Source: Candidatus Dadabacteria bacterium (GTDB lineage: Bacteria; Desulfobacterota_D; UBA1144; Nemesobacterales; UBA2774). Taken from it: 18,965 nucleotides of DNA. The stretch is taken from contig JAHKKQ010000020.1 in assembly GCA_020027805.1 (NCBI GenBank), forward strand, positions 1 through 18,965. The letters are read 5' to 3'. This document shows, piece after piece, positions 13,831-18,965 of the stretch. Under the pieces are notes generated by a model. That model was not told the DNA's origin and did not search any database. It was given only the letters and a program-made list of their open reading frames with translations. The stretch's first letter is position 1, and the number at the start of each line of letters is the position of its first letter. The position numbers and the translations under genes were made by a program.

Positions 13831-16800
13831 ATGATTATAAAAGAATCAGAACAGCTTAAAGCCCTGAGATCACTGCTCGCCGAGCGTATACTCTTTATAG
13901 ACGGCGCTATGGGTACGATGATACAGCGCCACAAGCTTGGGGAAAATGACTTCCGCGGGGACGTATTCAAAGACCACCCGCATGACCTGAAGGGTAATAA
14001 CGACCTGCTTTGCCTGACGAGGCCGGATATTATATCCGGCATACACCGGAGCTATCTCGAAGCCGGCGCGGATATTATCGAGACCAATACGTTCAACGCG
14101 AACCGCATATCCCAGTCGGACTACAATCTCGAAGGGATCGTTTTTAAATTAAACAAGGCGGCGGCGGGCCTAGCCAGGAAAACAGCGGACGAATTCATGT
14201 CGGGGCACCCCGGCCGTAAGTGTTTCGTCGCCGGAGCGCTCGGCCCAACGAGCAAATCTGCGTCCATTTCCCCCGACGTCAGCGACCCGGCTGTAAGGGG
14301 CGTCACGTTCGACGAGCTTGTCGAGGCCTACTACGAACAGCTCCAGGGACTCGCCGCCGGGGGCGTAGACATCATACTCGCCGAGACGACGTTCGACACG
14401 CTCAACTTGAAGGCCGCGATTTACGGAATATGCAGGTTCCTGGACGAGCACCCGGTCCGCCTCCCCCTGATGCTTTCCGTTACCATCACGGACGCCTCCG
14501 GGCGGACGCTCTCGGGTCAGACTATAGAAGCCTTCTGGAATTCCGTCAGGCACGCCAGGCCCGTGAGCGTGGGTATAAACTGCGCACTCGGGGCCAAGGA
14601 GATGCGCCCCTACATCGAAGAGCTATCGAGGATAGCGGACTGCTTCGTCAGCTGCTACCCGAACGCGGGCCTCCCCAACCCGCTGAGCGAGACCGGGTAC
14701 GACCAGACGCCGTCCGACACGTCTTCCTATCTCGAAGAATTCGCCGGGAGCGGGTTCCTCAATATCGTCGGCGGGTGCTGCGGCACGACGCCCGAGCACA
14801 TAAGGGCGATTGCGGAGAAGGTCGGCAAATACCCTCCCCGCCGGATACCCGAAATCGCTCCCGCGACGCGGCTGAGCGGCCTCGAAGCGCTCAATATAGG
14901 CGAGGACGCGCCTTTCATCATGGTCGGGGAGAGGACCAACGTGACCGGCTCCCCCAGGTTCGCGAAGCTCATTAAAGAAGACGATTTCGAGGGGGCTCTC
15001 GCCGTAGCGAAGCAGCAGGTCGAGAACGGAGCCAACGTCATCGACGTCAACTTCGACGAGGCGCTCCTCGACGGCGAGGCATGCATGACGCGTTTCATGA
15101 ACCTCATCGCGTCCGAGCCCGACATATCGCGCGTGCCGGTAATGATAGACAGCTCGAAGTTTTCCGTGATAGAGGCCGGTCTCAAGTGCATCCAGGGCAA
15201 GTGCATAGTCAACTCCATAAGCCTTAAAGAAGGCGAGGAAAAATTCATAGAGCAGGCGAGGAAGGTAATGCGCTACGGAGCTGCGGCCGTGGTGATGGCG
15301 TTTGACGAGCAAGGACAGGCGGCGACCAAAGACGACAAGGTCAGGATATGCGGAAGGGCTTACAAGCTGCTCACCGAAAAGGTGGGCATGGACCCCTGCG
15401 ACATAATATTCGACCCCAACGTCCTCACCGTCGCAACGGGGATAGAGGAGCACAACAACTACGCGCTCGATTTTATAGAGGCATTGAAAGAGATCAAAGA
15501 AGCGTGCCCCCGCGCGAAAACGAGCGGCGGCATAAGCAACATTTCGTTTTCGTTCCGCGGCAACAACCTCGTGAGGGAGGCGATGCACAGCGCCTTCCTC
15601 TACCATGCGATCAATGCCGGCCTCGACATGGCTATAGTGAACGCCGGGATGCTCGAGGTGTACGAGGAAATAGACAAGGAGCTCCTGCAAAAGGTAGAAG
15701 ACGTGCTCCTCAACAGAAAACCCGAAGCCACCGAAATACTCATAGAATACGCCGAGAAGATTAAAGGCACGGGCGAGATCAAGGAGAAAGAAGCCGAAAC
15801 ATGGAGGGAAGGGAGCGTCGAGGAGCGCCTCTCGCATGCCCTAGTCAAGGGTATAGACGCTTTTATTGAAAGGGACACCGAAGAAGCACGCCTTAAACAC
15901 CCGAAGCCGCTCGACGTAATCGAAGGCCCCCTCATGGACGGGATGAAGGTGGTGGGAGAGCTATTCGGCGAGGGGAAGATGTTCCTCCCGCAAGTGGTAA
16001 AAAGCGCACGCGTCATGAAAAAGGCGGTCGCCTGGCTCGAGCCCTTCATGGAAGCTGAAAAGCTTAAAGCGGGGGGCGGCAGGGCCAGGGGGAAATTCGT
16101 AATTGCGACTGTCAAGGGAGACGTCCACGATATAGGAAAAAATATCGTCTCCGTGATACTGGGTTGCAATAATTACGAGGTATTTGATTTAGGCGTGATG
16201 GTCCCCTGCGAGAATATTCTGAAAAAGGCGAAGGAAGTCGACGCTAATATCATAGGATTGAGCGGCCTCATCACCCCTTCACTCGACGAGATGGTCCATA
16301 ACGCTTCGGAAATGGAGAGGCAGGGGTTCAGGACCCCGCTCCTTATAGGGGGAGCCACCACGAGCAAGGCCCATACGGCGATAAAAATAGCCCCCCACTA
16401 CAGCGGCGTCGTGAGCCACGTGCTCGACGCCTCCCTCGTCGTAGGGGTATGCAACGACCTGCTCAACCCGGAAAAGCACGGGGGATTCGTAAGGGAGCAG
16501 GCAAAGAGGCACGAAGAGCTCAGAAGGCTCCACGAGAAATCGAGGCTGAAGACGGGGTACCTTACGATAGACAGGGCCAGGGCGAAGGGGCTTGCCGAGG
16601 ATTGGAAGAAAGCCGGGATCGACGTGCCTGAAAAGCTCGGAGTCCAGGTATTCGACCACATAGACCTCGAATTCGTCATACCGTTCATAGACTGGTCGCC
16701 GTTCTTCTGGGTGTGGGAGCTCAAGGGGCAATACCCGAAGATACTCGAGCACAAGAAATGGGGCAAGCAGGCGAAGAACTTATTCGACGACGCTCAAAAA

Positions 16801-17529
16801 ATACTGAAACGCATAATCTCGGAAAAAAGGTTCAGGCCAAAAGCGGTGCTCGCGTTCTGGCCCGCGGCCAGGAAAGGTGACGACGTCGAGGTTTACTCAG
16901 ACGTGAGCCATAAGCAGGCTATCGCCTCGTTCCACTTCCTCCGCCAGCAAAAGGACAGGGGGGAGAACGAAAAATACCTCTGCCTGGCGGATTTCGTGGC
17001 GCCCGCGGAATCGGGACGGGAGGACTATCTGGGCGGGTTCGTCGTGACGGCGGGCGAGGGCGTCGAGCACTACGCCGAGTACTTCAAGGGGAAGAACGAC
17101 GATTACTCGGCGATCATGGTGCAGGCGCTCGGGGACAGGATAGCCGAGGCGATGGCCGAGATGATGCACAAAAAGGCGCGCGAGAACTGGGGCTACGGCA
17201 AAAACGAAAACCTCTCATACGAGGATATGAGTAAGGAAAAGTACAGGGGCATCAGGCCCGCGCCCGGTTATCCGGCGTGTCCCGACCACACGGAGAAAGA
17301 AACGTTATGGCGCCTGCTCGACGCGGAGAAGAACATAGGCGCAAGACTCACCGAGAACTACGCCATATACCCTCCGAGCTCGGTTGCGGGACTTTATTTC
17401 GCCCACCCCGGGGCAAAGTATTTTCACGTCGGAGAGATAGACAGGGACCAGGCGGAGGACTATGCGAGACGTAAGAGCATGACCCTTGCTGAAGTCGAGA
17501 AGTGGCTGAGACCGAACCTCGGATACTGA
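13831..17529 (+). CDS. metH: Cobalamin-dependent methionine synthase
   Basis: A full four-module MetH of 1232 residues that methylates homocysteine using 5-methyltetrahydrofolate through cobalamin. The homocysteine domain begins with DGAMGTMIQ and has zinc ligands Cys251 (GINCALG) and Cys316/Cys317 (GGCCGTT). The folate domain starts near GERTNVTGS (about 370). The B12 cap and Rossmann part follow, with the cobalt-ligating His766 in DVHDIG. The C-terminal AdoMet reactivation domain has RPAPGYPACPDH (1142-1153). All key residues are present and length equals the E. coli enzyme. ATG 13831 gives the standard N-terminus but has no ribosome-binding site; an extended -10 lies just upstream, so the mRNA may be leaderless. 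No cobalamin or SAM riboswitch can fit before it. It converges with the receiver-like gene, 12 bases between stops. Confidence 0.98.
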   Translation: MIIKESEQLKALRSLLAERILFIDGAMGTMIQRHKLGENDFRGDVFKDHPHDLKGNNDLLCLTRPDIISGIHRSYLEAGADIIETNTFNANRISQSDYNLEGIVFKLNKAAAGLARKTADEFMSGHPGRKCFVAGALGPTSKSASISPDVSDPAVRGVTFDELVEAYYEQLQGLAAGGVDIILAETTFDTLNLKAAIYGICRFLDEHPVRLPLMLSVTITDASGRTLSGQTIEAFWNSVRHARPVSVGINCALGAKEMRPYIEELSRIADCFVSCYPNAGLPNPLSETGYDQTPSDTSSYLEEFAGSGFLNIVGGCCGTTPEHIRAIAEKVGKYPPRRIPEIAPATRLSGLEALNIGEDAPFIMVGERTNVTGSPRFAKLIKEDDFEGALAVAKQQVENGANVIDVNFDEALLDGEACMTRFMNLIASEPDISRVPVMIDSSKFSVIEAGLKCIQGKCIVNSISLKEGEEKFIEQARKVMRYGAAAVVMAFDEQGQAATKDDKVRICGRAYKLLTEKVGMDPCDIIFDPNVLTVATGIEEHNNYALDFIEALKEIKEACPRAKTSGGISNISFSFRGNNLVREAMHSAFLYHAINAGLDMAIVNAGMLEVYEEIDKELLQKVEDVLLNRKPEATEILIEYAEKIKGTGEIKEKEAETWREGSVEERLSHALVKGIDAFIERDTEEARLKHPKPLDVIEGPLMDGMKVVGELFGEGKMFLPQVVKSARVMKKAVAWLEPFMEAEKLKAGGGRARGKFVIATVKGDVHDIGKNIVSVILGCNNYEVFDLGVMVPCENILKKAKEVDANIIGLSGLITPSLDEMVHNASEMERQGFRTPLLIGGATTSKAHTAIKIAPHYSGVVSHVLDASLVVGVCNDLLNPEKHGGFVREQAKRHEELRRLHEKSRLKTGYLTIDRARAKGLAEDWKKAGIDVPEKLGVQVFDHIDLEFVIPFIDWSPFFWVWELKGQYPKILEHKKWGKQAKNLFDDAQKILKRIISEKRFRPKAVLAFWPAARKGDDVEVYSDVSHKQAIASFHFLRQQKDRGENEKYLCLADFVAPAESGREDYLGGFVVTAGEGVEHYAEYFKGKNDDYSAIMVQALGDRIAEAMAEMMHKKARENWGYGKNENLSYEDMSKEKYRGIRPAPGYPACPDHTEKETLWRLLDAEKNIGARLTENYAIYPPSSVAGLYFAHPGAKYFHVGEIDRDQAEDYARRKSMTLAEVEKWLRPNLGY

Positions 17530-17541
17530 GCGGGAAAGGGT

Positions 17542-17931
17542 TTAATCGTAAACGGTGGCAATACCCGAGAGTATTTCTATCAGTTCGAGAGAGAACCTCG
17601 ACCTCGGAAGGACAATATCGTATCCGGCTTCCAGGGCCGCTTTCATGAGCCCTTTCTCGACATGGGGCAGGTAGCCTAAAACCCGTGCTCCCTTGAGATT
17701 ATCCAGACCCTTCAGTATCCCGATCAATTCAAGGGCATTGATTTTCTTGTTCGCGAGATCCACGATAACGAGTGAAGGGGTTCCGGAAAGCGCCGCTCCC
17801 GCAACCCACTCCGCCCCTTTCATAAATTCTATATCCAGCCCGGCTGACTCGGCGGCTTGCCTGATCTTGGACGCGAAAAACAGATCGTCCAGTATGGCGA
17901 CTGCATACACGCGGTTTTTATTATCTGCCAT
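17542..17931 (-). CDS. Degenerate receiver (CheY-like) domain protein
   Basis: A stand-alone domain of 129 residues with the alternating strand/helix pattern of response-regulator receivers. The acidic pair could be Asp15-Asp16 (AVAILDD) and the phosphoacceptor Asp58 (LVIVDL). The conserved Thr/Ser after strand 4 is replaced in RVLGYLPHV, and the Lys-Pro of strand 5 is replaced by LPRSRF. This pattern (a G-Y/F-x-x-H-V segment and a PRS-x-F end) recalls a recurrent family of pseudo-receivers of unknown role, so phosphorylation is doubtful. ATG 17931 is chosen over an upstream ATG (17997) because the latter would add 22 poorly ordered residues and has no ribosome-binding site; the chosen one has only a weak GTGAG-like site. 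It is divergent from the HAD hydrolase gene, separated by 64 bases. Confidence 0.75.
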   Translation of the reverse strand: MADNKNRVYAVAILDDLFFASKIRQAAESAGLDIEFMKGAEWVAGAALSGTPSLVIVDLANKKINALELIGILKGLDNLKGARVLGYLPHVEKGLMKAALEAGYDIVLPRSRFSLELIEILSGIATVYD

Positions 17932-17995
17932 TCTATTACTCACTTTAAAAATAGAGTGTATATTAAATCCCCGTTCACTCAAAGCGCTGGAGCTC

Positions 17996-18715
17996 ATGAA
18001 AAAAAGGGACAGGATAAAGACGATATTCTTCGACGCGGCCGATACGCTCTTCTACATAAGACGGGGGCTCGGTCACACGTACGCCGAGGTCGCGAGGAAG
18101 TACGGCGCAGACCCGGACCCTTCCGATATAAAGAAGGCGTTCGCCCGCGAGTTTAAATCGGCCCCGCCGCTCGCTTTCGGAAATGTCACGGAAATAGAAA
18201 GGAAGAGGCTCGAGAAGGAGTGGTGGAGGGCGATAGTTGAAAACGTTTACTCCGAGATAGGCATGTTCGACGAGTTCGACCCGCACTTCGACGAGCTCTT
18301 CGAGGTGTTCAGGGGAGAGGCGTGGACGCTCTTTCCCGAAACCGTCCAGGTCCTCTCGTCCCTCAAGAGCGGAGGCTACAGCCTCGGCATTATATCCAAC
18401 TTCGACTCGAGGGTGTACGACGTCATGAGGGATTTGGGTATCTACGAATACTTCGACCTCTTCGTAATATCGAGCGAAGCGGGTCACGCCAAACCGTCCC
18501 ACGGAATTTTCTCGATGGCCCTCGAGCGCGCAGGCAGGGAGTCCCATGAGGTGATACACGTGGGGGACGACCTCTGCAACGACTTCCACGGGGCGAGGGC
18601 GCTGGGCATCAGGGCGCTCCTCCTCGACAGGGAAGGGGAATACGCCGGGGTCCGGGGTATGGACAGGTTAGAAAACCTCACCGCTATTAAAAGCGTCCTC
18701 GGCAAAAAGGCCTGA
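17996..18715 (+). CDS. HAD-superfamily hydrolase, subfamily IA
   Basis: A 239-residue haloacid-dehalogenase-like hydrolase, probably a small-molecule phosphatase. Motif I is FFDAADTLF with nucleophile Asp13; motif II is Ser134 in ISNFDSR; motif III is Lys166 in AKPSHGIF; motif IV is HVGDDLCND (Asp191/192/196). A helical cap (about 20-105) follows motif I, as in subfamily IA, and the whole resembles HDHD3-type proteins. The residue two after the nucleophile is Ala15, not the general-acid Asp of classic phosphatases; this also occurs in dehalogenases, phosphonatases and HDHD3 relatives, so the substrate is open. ATG 17996 gives the canonical N-terminus; a GGAG lies only three bases away, a poor spacing. 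It diverges from the receiver-like gene. Confidence 0.88.
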   Translation: MKKRDRIKTIFFDAADTLFYIRRGLGHTYAEVARKYGADPDPSDIKKAFAREFKSAPPLAFGNVTEIERKRLEKEWWRAIVENVYSEIGMFDEFDPHFDELFEVFRGEAWTLFPETVQVLSSLKSGGYSLGIISNFDSRVYDVMRDLGIYEYFDLFVISSEAGHAKPSHGIFSMALERAGRESHEVIHVGDDLCNDFHGARALGIRALLLDREGEYAGVRGMDRLENLTAIKSVLGKKA

Positions 18716-18770
18716 ACAGGGCGTCCATTTGCACACATTATTTTTGTGATGACAGGGGTGATGCTCATAA

Positions 18771-18793
18771 ACCGGGACAGCCTAGTCCCCGGT
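18771..18793. repeat. Imperfect hairpin downstream of the HAD gene
   Basis: ACCGGGAC (18771-18778) pairs with GTCCC-GGT (18785-18793) through eight base pairs with one bulged C and a six-base loop. It starts 56 bases after the HAD stop and has no T run, so it is not a standard intrinsic terminator, though it may slow exonucleases or help Rho-dependent ending. The surrounding gap (18716-18929) holds no gene. Confidence 0.4.
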
Positions 18794-18833
18794 CAGCGGG
18801 CATACGATCATTCAACCATCCTCAACCCAAACC

Positions 18834-18862
18834 CGTTCGTGCTGAGCTTGTCGAAGCACGGA
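18834..18862. repeat. Short palindromic intergenic repeat of the TTCGACAAGCTC type
   Basis: CGTGCT (18838-18843) and AGCACG (18855-18860) form a stem around an 11-base loop. The core GAGCTTGTCGAAGCAC, or on the other strand GCTTCGACAAGCTC, matches the style of a short repeat seen between genes in many unrelated bacterial genomes, usually ending in GAACGG as here (CCGTTC on this strand). Only one copy is in this window. It has no coding potential and its function is not established. Confidence 0.5.
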
Positions 18863-18893
18863 GCTTTTCCCCCGACATTACAGAATTTGCGTT

Positions 18894-18916
18894 AAGAAAA
18901 GCGGGCAAGCGCCCGC
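18894..18916 (-). terminator. Rho-independent terminator for a minus-strand gene
   Basis: On the minus strand the stem GCGGGC (18916-18911) and GCCCGC (18906-18901) closes a four-base loop and is followed by TTTTCTT (18900-18894). That is the right order for an intrinsic terminator of a transcript entering from the right edge. On the plus strand no T run follows the stem. Confidence 0.6.
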
Positions 18917-18929
18917 GTGCGTACGATCT

Positions 18930-18965
18930 CTAACCACCACTTCCGCTAAATTTGTACTGTGAGTG
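18930..18965 (-). CDS. Possible C-terminal end of an unidentified minus-strand gene
   Basis: Reading leftward from the window edge, one frame gives eleven open codons ending KFSGSGG and a TAG stop at 18932-18930. A minus-strand terminator hairpin starts 13 bases later, just where it would be expected. Eleven codons are too few to name a product, and another frame is also open here, so this rests mainly on the terminator position. Confidence 0.3.
   Translation of the reverse strand, partial: HSQYKFSGSGG

Noticed and set aside
14623..15837. 404-residue open frame antisense to metH
   Set aside because: A codon-bias shadow of the GC-rich metH; the opposite strand encodes a clear conserved enzyme and the antisense product has no recognisable domain.
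1..18965. CRISPR arrays, insertion sequences, phage genes, tRNA or rRNA genes, defence systems
   Set aside because: No direct-repeat arrays, transposase-like proteins, phage proteins or structural RNA signatures were found on either strand.

Overview
The window looks like chromosomal housekeeping DNA from a diderm (Gram-negative-type) bacterium. The evidence is a heat-shock sigma factor of the RpoH family, a lipobox-bearing lipoprotein, a Gram-negative-style pair of DnaK proteins, a succinyl-CoA ligase end and a full-length cobalamin-dependent MetH. Coding DNA is GC-rich but uses many AGG/AGA arginine and ATA isoleucine codons, uniformly across the window, so I see no transferred island. The lineage could be a Desulfobacterota/'Deltaproteobacteria'-like or Dadabacteria-like group; this is only an impression from protein style. 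There are no mobile elements, CRISPR arrays, tRNAs or rRNAs.

Layout. 1-112 is the 3' end of sucC. 305-3145 is an rpoH-dnaK operon that ends in a strong intrinsic terminator. rpmE (3332-3535) and an EF-G-like GTPase (3653-5734) follow, then a Ppx/GppA-family phosphatase (5950-6903) behind a structured leader. A good sigma-70 promoter at 6925 drives grpE-dnaK2-dnaJ (7088-10700). On the minus strand, reading leftward, lie an OB-fold-like lipoprotein (12799-12365), threonine synthase (12275-10986) and a CysO/MoaD-like sulfur carrier (11017-10739) whose start lies inside the thrC 3' end. Plus-strand gloB-like hydrolase (12967-13773) and metH (13831-17529) follow. A minus-strand degenerate receiver protein (17931-17542) diverges from a plus-strand HAD hydrolase (17996-18715). 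The right edge holds intergenic repeats, a minus-strand terminator and perhaps the end of another minus-strand gene.

How it fits together. The left 10.7 kb is a proteostasis and stress block: the heat-shock sigma factor is co-transcribed with one DnaK, a second DnaK sits with GrpE and DnaJ, and a variant translation GTPase, a ribosomal protein and a (p)ppGpp/polyphosphate-type phosphatase lie between. The right part is amino-acid and sulfur metabolism: threonine synthase with a sulfur-carrier protein, and methionine synthase.

Most interesting signals: a possible RNA thermometer that hides the rpoH ribosome-binding site (248-296); a sulfur carrier ending in GG-CQ that would need C-terminal processing; a probably leaderless metH transcript; AT-rich palindromes in three promoter regions; a bulged hairpin before the phosphatase; and an EF-G-like protein lacking the catalytic switch-II histidine. 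No wholly new multi-gene system is evident; the novelty is mostly regulatory.
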